A stretch of 64,000 nucleotides of DNA from Microstegium vimineum (lineage: Eukaryota; Streptophyta; Magnoliopsida; Poales; Poaceae), in NCBI GenBank assembly GCA_022036555.1, contig CM039120.1:23092227-23156226 (forward strand). The letters are read 5' to 3'. A program made the translations under genes and the position numbers. The notes beneath the pieces were generated by a model. The model was given only the letters and a program-made list of their open reading frames with translations, made no database searches and was not told the origin of the DNA. Shown piece by piece: positions 10,531 to 23,300 of this stretch (position 1 is the first letter of the stretch; each line of letters begins with the position of its first letter).

Positions 10531-11985
10531 GAAGTTGTTTTTGAAAGCTCCGCCGACAGCTACTGTGAATCAACTGGATGCTGATGGTCGTGAATATGAA
10601 TCAGTTGTTGATGAGTTCCCGGATGTTTTCCCCGATGACTTGCCAGGTATGCCACCCGACCGCGACATTGAATTTCTTATTGAGCTTTTGCCTGGTACTG
10701 CACCTATTGCTAAGCGTCCATTATAGGATGGGGGTTAATGAGTTAGAAGAACTTAAGAAACATTATAGGAGTTACAAGAAAAGGGTTTCATACGTCCTAG
10801 CTCTTCACCTTGGGGAGCTCCGGTGATCTTTGTTGACAAGAAAATGGTACACAACACGGATGTGTGTGGATTACCGTTCGCTTAATGAGGTAACTATCAA
10901 GAATAAGTACCCTCTACCAAGGATTGATGACTTGTTTTGATCAGTTGAAAGGAGCTTGTGTGTTCTCTAAGATCGATCTTCGATCGGGATATCACCAGCT
11001 GAAGATCCGTGCCTCTGACATACCTAAGACCCGCGCTTTACTACAGATATGGGTTATATGAGTACACTGTGATGTCGTTTGTGTTAACCAATGCACCTGC
11101 CTACTTTATGTACTTGATGAATAAGGTGTTCATGGAGTTTTTTGGACAAGTTTTGTGGTAGTGTTCATTGATGACATTTTGGTCTACTCCAAGAATGAGG
11201 AAGAACATGCAGAACATCTCAGGTTGGTCCTGCAGAAGCTCAGAAAACATCATTGTATGCTAAAAGGAGCAAGTGTGAGTTTTGGTCGAAGGAAGTGTCT
11301 TTCCTAGGCCATGTTATATCCAATGGAGGAATAGCAGTGGATCCGAGTAAGGTGGCAGATGTGTTGAATTGGAATCCACCTACCAGTGTGACGGAGATTC
11401 GTTTGTTTTCTTGGATTGGCTGGTTTTCTATAGGAGGTTCATTGAAGGTTTCTCCAAGCTTGCTAAACCAATGACGGCTTTGTTAGAGAAGAATGCTAAG
11501 TTTTTATGGTCTGAGAAGTGTCAAGCTAACTTTGAAGAGTTGAAGAAGCGGTTAACCACAGTGCCAGTGTTTGATTTTACCAAATCTGAATAAGAGTTTC
11601 TCCATATATTGTGATGCATCTCGCTTGGGTCTTGGTTGTGTGTTGATGCAAGAAGGCAGAGTGGTTGCTTATGCATCGAGGCAGATAAGAAAGCACGAGT
11701 TGAATTATCCTACACATGACTTGGAGTTAGCAGCTGTGGTACATGCACTCAAGATCTGGAGACAGTACTTGGTTGTCACAAGAGTGATATTTACACGGGT
11801 CACAAGAGTCTGAAGTACATATTCACCCAGTCAGATCTGAACTTGAGGCAACGCCGTTGGTTGGAATTGATCAAGGACTATGACTTGGAGGTCCATTATC
11901 ACCCTGGAAAGGCGAATGTTGTGGCAGATGCCCTCAGTAGGAAAAGTTATGCCAATGAAGTGCACCTGGAGATACAGCCAAAGAG
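10526..11985 (+). pseudogene. Reverse transcriptase and RNase H of inner element
   Basis: Recognisable RT blocks run from 10560 (VVDEFPDVFPDDLPGMPPDRDIEF, the usual lead-in) through the FIDDILVYSK catalytic box at about 11165-11195. RNase H follows (SIYCDASRLGLGCVL, with catalytic Asp, at about 11590-11640, then HPGKANVVADALSRK near 11910). At least seven frame changes interrupt it, most caused by one added or missing base near 10725, 10770, 10845, 10938, 11145, 11255 and 11570. The intact order matches the outer copy at 17430-18866. This part would have copied the RNA into DNA and removed the RNA strand. Confidence 0.88.
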
Positions 11986-13479
11986 TTGTGTGCTCAGTTA
12001 GCGCATCTCAACTTGGGTTTTATTGTTAATGTTGTGGAGTTAGTTTTGGAACCAACTCTGGAACAGGAGATACGCAAGGGTCAGTTGGAAGATGAGAAAC
12101 TGAAAGAGATTGCTAAGAATATCGTGATTGGTAAGGCACCAGGGTTCAGCTTGGATGACAATGGTACCCTTTGGTTTGGTAAGAGGTTATGTGTACCTAG
12201 AGTGAAGGAGATCTGTGAGACAATTCTGCGAGAGGCTCATGATTCAGCTTACTCTATACAAACAGGAAGTACCAAGATGTACCTGGACGTGAAGGAGAAG
12301 TATTGGTGGTATGGGCTAAAAATGGATGTTGCAGAGTATGTGGCAGTGTGTGATACATGTCAGAGAGTTAAGGCAGAACACCAGCGACCGGCAGGATTGT
12401 TGCAACCGATGAGAATTCCAGAGTGGAAATGGGAAGAAGTTGGTATGGACTTCATAGTGGGTTTGCCTCGCACTCAAAGTGGTTATGATTCGATATGGGT
12501 AATTGTGGATCAGTTGACAAAAGTTGCTCACTTCTTGCCAGTCAGGACCACCTACACCGGAGCCAAGTTAGCAGAGTTGTACATGGAAAAGATAGTGTGT
12601 ATGCACGGTGTTCCTAAAAAGATTGTGTCAGATAGGGGTACTCAGTTCACGTCACACTTCTGGCAGATGATTCATCGGTCCCTTGGCACCAAGTTGAACT
12701 TCAGTACAGCCTATCACCCGCAGATAGATGGTCAGACAGAAAGAACCAATCAGATACTAGAGGATATGTTAAGACTTGTGCATTACAGAATGGAACTAGT
12801 TGGGATAAGAGTTTGCCGTACGCTGAGTTCTCGTATAACAACAGTTACCAGAACAGTCTAAAGATGGCACCGTTTGAGGCTTTATATGGAAGGAAATGCA
12901 GAACCCCTTAGTTCTGGAATCAGACAGGAGAAAGTCAAATGTTTGGACTAGATATGCTGAAAAGTGCAGAGGAATAGGTATGGACTATAAGAGAAAACTT
13001 GAAAGTTGCACAGTCCCGACAAAAGAGTTATGCTGACACCCGTAGAAGAGATTTGGCTTTCAACGTAGGTGACTATGTCTATCTAAAGGTATCACCTATG
13101 AGAAGTGTAAAGAGGTTCAATATGAAGGGTAAGTTAGCACCCAGATATGTTGGTCCTTTCAAGATAGTGGAACGACATGGTGAAGTGGCTTATCAGCTGG
13201 AGTTACCTGAGAGTCTGCAGGGGTGCACGATGTTTTTCACGTGTCACAGTTGAAAAAGTGTTTGCGTGTGCCAGAAGAGCAGATACCATTGGAAGAGTTG
13301 GCAGTTAAGGAGGATCTCACCTATGAGGAATACCGATAAAAATCATGGAAACGGCAGAAAGAGTCACACGGAGCCGAGTCATTCGTATGTGCAAAGTTCA
13401 GTGGAATCGGTTTTCAGTGGATGAGGCAACTTGGGAAAGAGAAGAGGATCTGAAAAGGACATACCCGCAGTTGTTTTGA
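11986..13479 (+). pseudogene. Integrase with C-terminal chromodomain, inner element
   Basis: A 291-codon ORF (11986-12861) holds the HHCC zinc-binding region (ending CDTCQRVK) and the catalytic core with the first Asp in GMDFIVGLPRT, the second in VSDRGTQFT and the Glu in DGQTERTNQ. A one-base shift near 12785 breaks it. The C-terminal part (12999-13253, YADTRRRDLAFNVGDY) and the chromodomain (to about 13479, ending EATWEREEDLKRTYP) lie in further frames. In chromoviruses the chromodomain steers insertion toward modified histone H3, which is relevant to the H3-like ORF0 of the same element. Confidence 0.88.
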
Positions 13480-13512
13480 GTGAGTACCAGCTGAATCTTG
13501 GACGAGATTCCT

Positions 13513-13526
13513 TTAACGGGGGCAGA
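13513..13526 (+). other. Polypurine tract of inner element
   Basis: ttaacgggggcaga just before the 3' LTR; this primes plus-strand DNA synthesis. The outer copy has the cleaner version at 20381. Confidence 0.75.
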
Positions 13527-13528
13527 TT

Positions 13529-16500
13529 TGTAACACCCTAAAAGTTATGCATTTTTCAAAATAGAATAAAAACAATTTAAGTGCATTTTGTGTGGGCATT
13601 AAAATATAGGAAAATTAATTAAAGTTTTCATGGAATAAAACTTATCACAAGTAGAAACCTTTGTGTTGCATTCATGCTGATGCATAGCTTTTGGTATTGT
13701 TTGGAATTGCAAATTTCAACTTGAGTTCAAAATCTCATTTGAAAATGTGGTTTAAATTTCTGAAAAACGAAAATTGGAAAAGCTTTCTCTCCTCTCTCTT
13801 ACTGCAACTTTGGCCCGAGGCCTTTTCCCTTCCCCAGTCCAATTCCCTTCCCCTCTCTTCCTCCTGTCCGACTGGGCTTCACCCGGCCCAAATCGCGACA
13901 GCCCAGCCTCTCCTCCCACACTCCACCACCCCATCCCGCTGACAGAAGGACCCCACCTGTCAGCTCCATCTCTTTCCTTTCCCTCCCTCTCCTTTCCTTT
14001 TCTCTATGCCGACGACTCCCACCCCGCCGAGCACAATCCGAGCAGGATTCGATCTCCCTTCCCTTCGCCAGTGCGGTCCCGTGTTCGGCAAGCCAAGCGC
14101 AGTCACCGGCCTTTCCTTTCCCCCTTTCCCTCCTTTCCTTTCTGCACTACCGCCCTTTCCTTGCAGCCGAACTCGAATGCGCGGCAGAATCCGCCCTTTC
14201 CTTCCCTGCGGCAACCTCCGAGCTATAAAAGCTCAGCCCCGCATCCTTCCGCCCCGCATTGAGCCCTCGGAGCACCGTAGAGATCACCCAGTGCCGCCGC
14301 GACCTTGTCCAGCGCCGCCGCCGTCGATCCGTCGTCACCGAGCCTCTCCGCACCGCTCTGACCCCCTCCGAGCTCCGCGTTGCGGTAAGTGGAGTCCCCC
14401 GAACTCGCCTGGCCCCTTTACTCCTTCTGTCTCGCTCGCAGAGCCGCTGTCCACGACCGCCGTCGGCACAGAGCCGCCGCGCCGCGTGGACACTCCACCC
14501 CCCACGCAATCCGTTCAACCAACCCCACCACGTGTTCGCAATTCTCCCCTCTCCCTCCCTGGCCTTTTCGCGTTGAGTTTGATGCACCGAATCGCCAGAT
14601 CGCGTTGCGTTGCCGCACGCCGGCCATGGCGCCGCCGCGCCTCTGTTCCCGGCCACCGTGCGCCGCCTTACTCCCTCCCGATCTAATCTGGGTCGTTCAT
14701 CTTTGAACGGACGGTCAACCGAGCTCGATACCGGTTCGGCCGACAGTTTTACAAAATAAACCCCGCACTTTTTAAAGACTTAACCCGCAGTCCTTTTGGC
14801 GTATTCCGAGTTCATGTCTTCTCTGCTAAAAGGAGTACTTCCTTTTCAGCTTGTTTTATTTCAAAATTAAATAGAAAATCTTAATTACAGTTTTGCCACT
14901 CTATTTCAAATGCTTATAAATTGCTCGTTTTAAATCCAAATCGACCCGTTCAAGTTGCATTAGATCCGTAATTTTATGCTCTATCCAGTAGTATAGATTT
15001 CACCTATGTTAATTACTTTTTAAAATCAAAGAAAATTAATTTGGTAATGCTTCAATCTTGCCCTTTTTCAAAATCCTGTTTAGTTCCTATCTTCTTCGTT
15101 ATAGCTCCGTTTTTCGTGATTCAAACGTCTATGTGATCATAGTGAGACGTAGATTTGTTTTATAAACTTTTACCTTTGTTTTATTATGGTTGGTGTAATG
15201 TTCTAATCTATAGCCTTTGTTTGCTTGCATGTTATGCCTCTGTATGATTTCATGTGATGTGGTGATCGAGTACAGACGGTGAGCAGTACGTGGGTGACCA
15301 GGAGTTTCTCTTTGAGCATGATGAGCAGGAACCCTTTGAGCAAGGCAAGTATTATATGGGATCTTCCTTGATGTCCTATTCATGATGTTTTAACTAAAAT
15401 CATATGCATGTGTCTAATATTGTCACCATAGGGTTTACCTAGATTTGATTATCTTGATCCTTGAAATCCTATGGGTTACTTTTGCATATGGGTAGTTATT
15501 GCTAGTGCTCCTCTTTAATAAGCATGATCCTTTAATCTTGATTAATGACTACATGAGATGATAAAGTAAAACTTGACTTTTTAGCAACATGGATTTAGGA
15601 CCCTATCTGTCAGCAAAAGCTGAGACATATAGTACAACCATGAGGGCTATATGGCTCTGGCTTTAGTTCAGTATTAGGGTCACTCTCTCGCATGCGGCAG
15701 TTCACGAAAGTTGATATTGACGAGCGGTTGCGGTTGCGGCTGGAGTGGGACCGCTGCGTGTGTGTACCATCCCGGGGCTCCTATATACCCCTTGCCCGTG
15801 GATCCGTACTGTCTGTGGTATGTCAGCGAACCCCTTTGAAAGACTTCATAGTGTTCCCTGCCCGTTCACCTCGGTAGTGTTAAGGGAGTCATGATCCCGG
15901 GGCATTTGGGCGAACACGACTCATGGGTAAAGTGTACAACCTCTGCAGAGGGTTAAAAACTGGTATATCAGCCGTGCTCACGGACAATGAGCGGCCCGGA
16001 AAACTCACAAAACCTTTGGTTACTTGTTGGTCATCTTTATGAACCACTTTATCATGGAATTATGTTACTCGTTCATTTGTTCACTTGATCATGCAACTTA
16101 ATTGGGGGCTTAAGCATAACTTTGATCTACCACTTATAGAGTTTTGTTACAAATTAAAATGCTTGTCGCAGTAAACCAGTGTCATACTTTTGAGCCTCAT
16201 GAACCCCATATATACTTGTTGAGTATGAAAGTACTTACGCTTGTTTCCTTTCTTTTCAATACTTTGGATAAAAATCCCGGATGGGTACCAGATTACCAGA
16301 GTTATGAGGAGTATCCAGAGGACTACTAGGTTTTGGGGTCAACCAGTTGACGTCCCTGTGCTATGGAGCTTTGCGAGAGTTATCTTATTTCTGCTGTAAT
16401 GTAATAAACATTATTTAAATACTTGTTCGCTATGTAATAAACACTTGTGATGATACAATTTTGATAATTTGTCGACTTATGTGTGTGACTGATCTCTGGG

Positions 16501-16550
16501 CACACATAAGATTATTGCATCCCGTTTTGCCTTTAAAACTGGGTGTGACA
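13529..16550 (+). repeat. 3' LTR of inner Tekay element (full length, 3022 bp)
   Basis: Starts TGTAACACCC and ends GGTGTGACA. TATA box ctataaaag at about 14222-14230. From about 14900 on it is nearly the same as the outer LTRs, while the first 1.3 kb is a distinct U3. A short acidic/aromatic open segment ending in TAG at 16327 is kept in all three full LTRs (see findings). Confidence 0.95.
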
Positions 16551-16555
16551 TTATG

Positions 16556-17060
16556 TCCAATCTCTACCCCAACTATCAAGCCCTCGTGAACCGCGCTATT
16601 GTTATTGATAACATGCGCAAAGAGATGGAAGCCAAGAAGAGGAGGCTTCAGGGACCAGCTTCAGGAAGCAATACCCGCCAGCGTCCCAACCCCTCACAGA
16701 ACTTTCAGCAAAGGTACCAGGGTCCGAACAATCAGTGGAACCGTGGTCAGAATCCGTAGCATGGTCAGTTTCCGCAGCGTAATCAGTTCCCACAGCGTGC
16801 TCAGAACCAACAGTAGATTGTGCCACAGGCGCCACGTCAGGGGAACCCCAATGCTACTCCAATGAAGAACAGTGCTCCCAACACTCCCAATAGGTGTTTC
16901 CGTTGCAACAAGGAGGGGCACATGTCCTACAACTGTCCGACAAGCAGAACCAGCAGACGCCTCAGAACCAGAGCAATCAGCAGAGGGGAAGACAACAGCC
17001 ACCAGCCAACACTGGAGGGGTGAACCACGTGTCGGCAGATACTACACTGGAGACTCCTGA
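16556..17060 (+). pseudogene. gag, C-terminal part with CCHC zinc knuckle (outer element)
   Basis: This continues the outer gag immediately after the second ttatg duplication. The open segment at 16553-16759 is rich in Gln/Asn/Arg, and TAG stops follow at about 16757 and 16814. The intact zinc knuckle CFRCNKEGHMSYNC (CX2CX4HX4C) is encoded at 16895-16936 and would bind the element RNA. Confidence 0.87.
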
Positions 17061-18339
17061 AGTTATGATGGGTACGTTCAGTATCAACTCTATCCCCGCT
17101 ACTGTACTTTTCGATTCTAGAGCTTCGCATTCTTTCATTTCTGCATCTTTTGTTAGAATGCATGATCTTTTGTTGCGAACCATGAAAACCCCCATAATAG
17201 TAAATTCACTGGGAGGAACTTTGTCTGCAACTCACTATAGTCCTTCAGCTAGTGTGTTCCTAAGGGGGGTAGCCTTTAAGGTTGAACCCATTGTGCTGAG
17301 GACAGCTGGTATTGATCTGATACTGGGGCTAGATTGGATGAAACGATACAAGGCAGTGATTCAGTGCCAGGAGAAGGTTGTTGTTCTGACATCACCTACA
17401 GGGGATAGAATCAGTGTGGAAGTTGTTTTGAAAGCTCCGCCAACAGCTACTGTGAATCAACTAGAATATGATGGTCGTGAATATGAATTAGTTGTGGATG
17501 AGTTCCCAGATGTTTTCCCTGATGACTTGCCAGGTATGCCACCCGACCGTGACATTGAATTTCTTATTGAGCTTTTGCCTGGTACTGCACCTATGGCTAA
17601 GCGTCCATATAGGATGTGGGTTAATGAGTTAGAAGAACTTAAGAAATATTTGCAGGAGTTACAAGAGAAGGCTTTCATACATCCTAGCTCTTCACCTTGG
17701 GGAGCTCCGGTGATCTTTGTTGACAAGAAGGATGGTACACAACGGATGTGTGTGGATTACCGTTCACTTAATGAGGTAACTATCAAGAATAAGTACCCTC
17801 TACCAAGGATTGATGACTTGTTTGATCAGTTGAAGGGAGCTTGTGTGTTCTCTAAGATCGATCTTCGATCGGGATACCACCAGTTGAAGATCCGTGCCTC
17901 TGACATACCTAAGACTGCATTCACTACAAGATATGGGTTATATGAGTACACTGTGATGTCATTTGGGCTAACCAATGCACCTGCCTATTTCATGTACTTG
18001 ATGAATAAGGTGTTCATGGAGTTTCTTGACAAGTTTGTGGTAGTGTTCATTGATGACATTTTGGTCTACTCCAAGAATGAGGAAGAGCACGCCGAACATC
18101 TCAGGTTGGTCTTGCAGAAGCTCAGAGAACACCAGTTGTATGCTAAAAGGAGCAAGTGTGAGTTTTGGTTGAAGGAAGTGTCGTTCCTAGGTCATGTTAT
18201 ATCCAATGGAGGAATAGTAGTGGATCCGAGTAAGGTGACAGATGTGTTGAATTGGAACCCACCTACCAGTGTGTCCTTGGACTGGCTGGTTACTACAGGA
18301 GGTTCATTGAAGGTTTCTCCAAGCTTGCTAAACCAATGA
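17061..18339 (+). pseudogene. Protease and reverse transcriptase of outer element (long ORF)
   Basis: This is part of a 481-codon open frame (16894-18339). Protease: the active-site triplet reads D-S-R (17113-17121) instead of D-S-G, so catalysis is probably lost. Retropepsin sequence continues to GLDWMKRY at about 17330. RT: lead-in DEFPDVFPDDLPG near 17505, conserved YRSLNEVTIKNKYPLPRID near 17760, the catalytic FIDDILVYSK near 18046-18075 and the thumb (CEFWLKEVSFLGHVISNGG) near 18160. The frame breaks at about 18275, where some 20 bases present in the inner copy are missing (between accagtgtg and tggctgg). This is the best preserved RT in the window. Confidence 0.9.
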
Positions 18340-18866
18340 CTGCATTGTTAGAGAAGAATGCTAAGTTTGTATGGTCTGAGAAGTGTCAAGCTAACTTTGA
18401 AGAGTTAAAGAAACGGTTAACCACGGCGCCAGTGTTGATTTTGCCAGACCTGAATAAGAGTTTCTCCATATATTGTGATGCATCTCGCTTGGGTCTTGGT
18501 TGTGTGCTGATGCAAGAAGGCAGAGTTGTTGCTTATGCATCAAGGCAGTTAAGGAAGCACGAGATGAATTATCCTACACATGACTTGGAGTTAGCAGCTG
18601 TGGTTCATGCACTAAAGATCTGGAGACACTATTTGGTTGGTCACAAGAGTGATATTTACACGGATCACAAGAGTCTGAAGTACATATTCACCCAGTCAGA
18701 TCTGAACTTGAGGCAACGCCGTTGGTTGGAATTGATCAAGGACTATGACTTGGAGGTCCATTATCACCCTGGAAAGGCGAATGTTGTGGCAGATGCCCTC
18801 AGTAGGAAAAGTTATGCCAATGAAGTGCACCTGGAGATACAGCCAAAGAGTTGTGTGCTCAGTTAG
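18252..18866 (+). pseudogene. RNase H of outer element
   Basis: A 204-codon ORF overlaps the end of RT in another frame because of the deletion near 18275. It contains the linker (KPMTALLEKNAKF), the RNase H start FSIYCDASRLGLGCVLMQ with the catalytic Asp, the Glu in THDLELAAVVHALK, the Asp in IYTDHKSL and the terminal HPGKANVVADALSR. It would degrade RNA in the RNA-DNA hybrid during replication. The domain itself is uninterrupted. Confidence 0.88.
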
Positions 18867-20339
18867 CGCATCTCAACTTGGGTTTTATTGTTAATGCTGT
18901 GGAGTTAGTTTTGGAACCTACCCTGGAACAGGAGATACGCAAGGGTCAGTTGGAGGATGAGAAACTGAAAGAGATTGCCGAGAATATTGTGATTGGCAAG
19001 GCACCAGGTTTCAGTCTGGATGACAATGGTACCCTTTGGTTTGGTAAGAGGTTGTGTGTACCTAGAGTGAAAGAGATCCTTGAGACAATTCTGCGAGAGG
19101 CTCATGATTCAACTTACTCTATACACCCAGGAAGTACCAAGATGTACCTGGACTTGAAGGAGAAGTATTGGTGGTATGGACTAAAGAGAGATGTTGCAGA
19201 GTATGTGGCGGTGTGTGATAGATGTCAGAGAGTTAAGGTAGAGCACCAGAGACCGGCAGGATTGTTGCAACCGATGAAAATTCCAGAGTGGAAATGGGAA
19301 GAAGTTGGTATGGACTTTATAGTAGGTTTGCCTCGCACTCAAAGTGGTTATGATTCAATATGGGTAATTGTGGATCGGTTGAAAAAAGTTGCTCACTTCT
19401 TGCCAGTCAGGACCACCTACACCAGAGCCAAGTTAGCAGAGTTGTACATGGAAAAGATAGTGTGTATGCATGGTGTTCCTAAAAAAGATTGTGTCAGATA
19501 GGGGTACTCAGTTCACATCCCACTTCTGGCAGATGATTCATAGGTCCCTTGGAACCAAGCTGAACTTCAGTACAGCCTATCACCCGCAGACAGATGGTCA
19601 GACATAAAGAACCAACCAGATATTGGAAGATATGTTGAGAGCTTGTGCATTATAGAATGGGACTAGTTGGGATAAGAGTTTGCCGTATGCTGAGTTCTCG
19701 TATAACAACAGTTACCAGAACAGTCTAAAGATGGCACCGTTTGAGGCTTTGTATGGAAGAAAGTGCAGAACCCCTTTGTTCTGGAATGAGACGGGAGAAA
19801 GTCAAGTGTTTGGACCAGATGTGTTGAAAAGTGCAGAGGAACAGGTACGGATTATACGAGAAAACTTGAAAGTTGCACAGTCCCGACAAAAGAGTTATGC
19901 TGACACCCGCAGAAGAGATTTGACTTTCAAAGTAGGTGACTATGTCTATCTAAAGGTGTCACCTATGAGAAGTGTAAAGAGGTTCAATATGAAGGGTAAG
20001 TTAGCACCCAGATATGTCGGTCCCTTTAAGATAGTGGAACGACGTGGTGAAGTGGCTTATCAGCTGGAATTACCTAAGAGTCTAGCAGGGGTACATGATG
20101 TTTTTCATGTGTCACAGCTGAAGAAGTGTTTGCGTGTGCCAGAGGAGCAGATACCGTTGGAAGAGTTGGCAGTTAAGGAGGATCTCACCTATGAGGAATA
20201 CCCGATAAAGATCTTGGAAACGGCAGAAAGAGTCACAAGGAGCCGAGTCATTCGTATGTGCAAAGTTCAGTGGAATCGATATTCAGTGGATGAGGCAACT
20301 TGGGAAAGAGAAGAGGATCTGAAAAGGACATACCCGTAG
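18851..20339 (+). pseudogene. Integrase with chromodomain, outer element
   Basis: The ORF at 18851-19501 carries the HHCC zinc region (ending CDRCQRVK) and the first catalytic Asp (GMDFIVGLPRT). At about 19490 a run of six A's, where the inner copy has five, shifts the frame just before the second catalytic Asp. At 19604-19606 a TAA replaces the GAA of the ERTNQ box. The 219-codon ORF at 19680-20339 encodes the integrase C-terminal domain (GDYVYLKVSPMRSVKRF) and, in its last 70 or so codons, the chromodomain (aromatic residues at CKVQWNRYSVDEATWE). RNase H and integrase overlap by a few bases, as parts of one disrupted polyprotein. Confidence 0.9.
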
Positions 20340-20380
20340 TTGTTTGAGTGAGTACCAGCTGAATCTTAGGATGAGATTCC

Positions 20381-20396
20381 TTTAAGGGGGGTAGAT
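20381..20396 (+). other. Polypurine tract of outer element
   Basis: tttaaggggggtagat directly upstream of the 3' LTR; the plus-strand primer. Confidence 0.8.
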
Positions 20397-20397
20397 T

Positions 20398-23300
20398 TGT
20401 AACACCCTAAATTCTTGCATTTTTCCAAATAGATTAAAAGTAAATTTGAAATGCATTTTTGGTGACCATTATAACATAGGGAAATTAATTAAAGATTTCA
20501 CAAAATAAAATTAGCACAAGTAGGAACATGATTGTTGCATTCATGCTGTTGCATAATACTTTGTATTGTTTGGAATTTGCAAAATTCAAAATTGAATTCA
20601 AAAGTGCATTTGAAAAGAGTTTGGAATTTCAGAAATTAAAAAGCAAAGCAATTTCTTTTTCCCTTAACCCTTTCTGGCCCGAAGGCCTGCCACCTCGGCC
20701 CAGTCCTCCCTCTCTCCTCACAGCGCCGAGGCCCATCAGGCCGGCCCAGCTCACCCTCTCCCTCACCGCACTGCACCACCCCCATCCCGCTGACAGAGGA
20801 ACCCCACCCGTCAGTTCCTCCTTCCTCCCCTTCCTCTCTTCTCTACCCCTCTTTCCTATCTCCCGCGTCGGCAAATCCTCCCCGGCCGAGAGCAATGTGG
20901 AGCAGGGAATCCTCCCTTCCCTTCCCCGCGGCATAACCGAACCGAGCGCTGCCCTCCAATTCCCCTTTCCTTCTTTCCCCTCCCTCCTTTTCCTTTCCTT
21001 TCTGCTCGCCGAAGCTTCCCTTCCGCCGAGCATGAATCGGAGCGGATTGATCCGCCTTTCCTTAATCCGTCACGCCCGGGGCTATATAAGGCCATGCACT
21101 GCACCCTTCCATCCTCACCTTGCCCCCTCGGAACATCCCAGAGGCACACTAGAGCCTCAGAGCCCCCAGCGCCGCCGCAGATCGAGCAGCGTCGCCGCCG
21201 CCATCATTCCGCCGTCACCGAGCTCCTCCGCTTCGTTTCCAACCGCCCCCGAACCTCGCATGGTGGTAAGCAAGCCCCAAGAGCTCGCTCTCCCTTCCTC
21301 GACCTCCCTGGTGCAATGCTCCGCGCTTCCCGTCAATGCCGAGCTGTTGTGTCGCGTGAACACCTCGTTCCCGCGCGCAATCGGGTCGACCAACCCCACC
21401 ACCGTCTTCGCCGTGTCTCCCTCTCTCTTCCCGTGCCGGTCGCGTAGAGAATGGTGCACCAATGCCCCGGATTGCATTGCGCCGCCGCACGCCGGCCATG
21501 GTTCCACCGCGCCTCTGTTCCCGGCAGCCGCGCGCCGCCTTCCTCCCCCCCCCCCCCCCGATCTAATCTCTGCCGTCCGTTTTAAATCGGACGGATCACA
21601 ACACCCCGTACCCCTTCGGCTGTCGGTTTTGCAGAAAGAACCCCGCGGTTTTTAATGTGTCAACCCGCCGTCCTTTGGCATATTCCGAGATCGCGTCTTC
21701 TTTGTTGAAAGGCGTATTTCCCTTTTCTGTTTGTTTTAATTCGAAAATAAAAAGAAAATCCTATTTACAGATTTGCCACTCATTTTCAAATGTTTCTAAA
21801 ATGCCCATTTTAACTCCGATTTCATCCATTCAAATTGCGTTAGATTCGTATCGACGTAATCTACGTGTTAGTTAGTTAATAGTTCATGTTAGACAACTGT
21901 TAAATATATTTAATTGCTTAATCTCTTTTAATCTCGTATTTACTTTATGAAACTTGATTAGTTCATATCTTCTTCGTTATAGCTCCGTTTTTCGTGATTC
22001 AAGCGTCAATGTGATCGTAGTGAGACGTAGATTTGTTTTATATAAAATTTTAATCTTGTTTTATTATGGTTGGTGTACTGTTCTAATCTATATCCTTTGT
22101 TTGCTGGCATGTTATGCCTCTGTATGATTGCATGTGATGTGGTGATCGAGTATAGACGGTGAGCAGTACGTGGGTGACCAGGAGTTTCTCTTTGAGCAGG
22201 AGCAGTAGCAGGAACCCTTTGAGCAAGGAAAGTATTATATGGGATCTTCCTTGATGTCCTATTCATGAAGTTTTTCAATAAAATCATATGCATGTGTCTA
22301 ATATTGTTACCATAGGGATTACCTAGATTTGATTACCTTGAACCTTGAACTCCTATGGGTTACTTTTGCATATGGGTAGTTATTGCTAGTGCTCCTCTTT
22401 AACAAGCATGATCTTTAATCTTGATTAATGACTACATGAAATGATGAAGTAAAACTTGACTTTTTAGCAACATGGATTTAGGATCCTATCTGTCAGCAAA
22501 AGCTGGGACATACAGTACAACCATGAGGGCTATATGACTCTGGCTTTAGTTCAGTATTAGGGTCACTCTCTCGCATGCGGCAGTTCACGAAAGTTGCCAT
22601 TGCCGAGCGGTTGCAGGTTGCGGCTGGAGTGGGGACCTCTGCGTGTGTGTACCATCCTGGGGCTCCTGTATACCCTTGCCCGTGGATCCGTACTGTCTGT
22701 GGTATGTCAGCGAGCCCCCTTGAAAGACTTCATAGTGTACCCTGCCCGCTCACCTCGGTAGTGTTAAGGGAGTCATGATCCCGGGGCATTTGGGCAAACA
22801 CGACTCATGGGTAAAGTGTACAACCTCTGCAGAGTGTTAAAAACTGGTATATCAGCCGTGCTCACGGACACGAGCGACCCGGAAAACTCACAGAATCTTT
22901 GGTTACTTGTTGTTTACCTTTATGAATCACTTTATCATGATATTATGTTACTTGTTCATTTGTTTATATGATCATGCAGTTTAATTTAGGGGCTTAAGCA
23001 TAACTTTGATCTACCACTTATAACGTTTTGTTACAAATTAAAAATGCTTATCGCAGTCAACCAGTGTCATACTTTTGAGCCTCATGAACCCCATATATGC
23101 TTGTTGAGTAGGAAAGTACTTACGCTTGTTTTCTTTCTTTTCAATACTTGTATAAAAATCCCGGATGGGTACCAGATTATCAGAGTTATGAGGAGTATCT
23201 AGAGGACTACTAGGTTTGGGGTCAACTAGTTGACATCCCTGTGCTATGGAGCTTCGCGAGAGTTATCTTATATTTCCGTTGTTATGTAATAAACATTATT

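Larger units (their letters stand above)
4983..16550 (+). mobile_element. Inner Tekay-type element nested in gag of the outer copy
   Basis: It is bounded by TGTAACACCC at 4983 and GGTGTGACA ending at 16550, with the perfect target duplication ttatg on both sides, so insertion into the outer gag is directly visible. It is the same family as its host: the internal regions are collinear and very similar, but the first part of the LTR (U3) is clearly a different version. Its 5' LTR is 1.5 kb shorter than its 3' LTR because of an internal deletion. Pol carries many frameshifts, and the protease is split by a 921-bp LTR insertion. Confidence 0.95.

Noticed and set aside
13774..14686. Overlapping ORFs of 100-226 codons on both strands
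   Set aside because: GC-rich leader of the inner Tekay LTR; no domains, and equivalent frames differ between LTR copies.
20528..21655. 375-codon open frame on the plus strand
   Set aside because: It lies across the U3, TATA and R parts of the outer Tekay 3' LTR, is Pro/Ser/Ala-rich by base composition, has no domain, and is not open in the other LTR copies.
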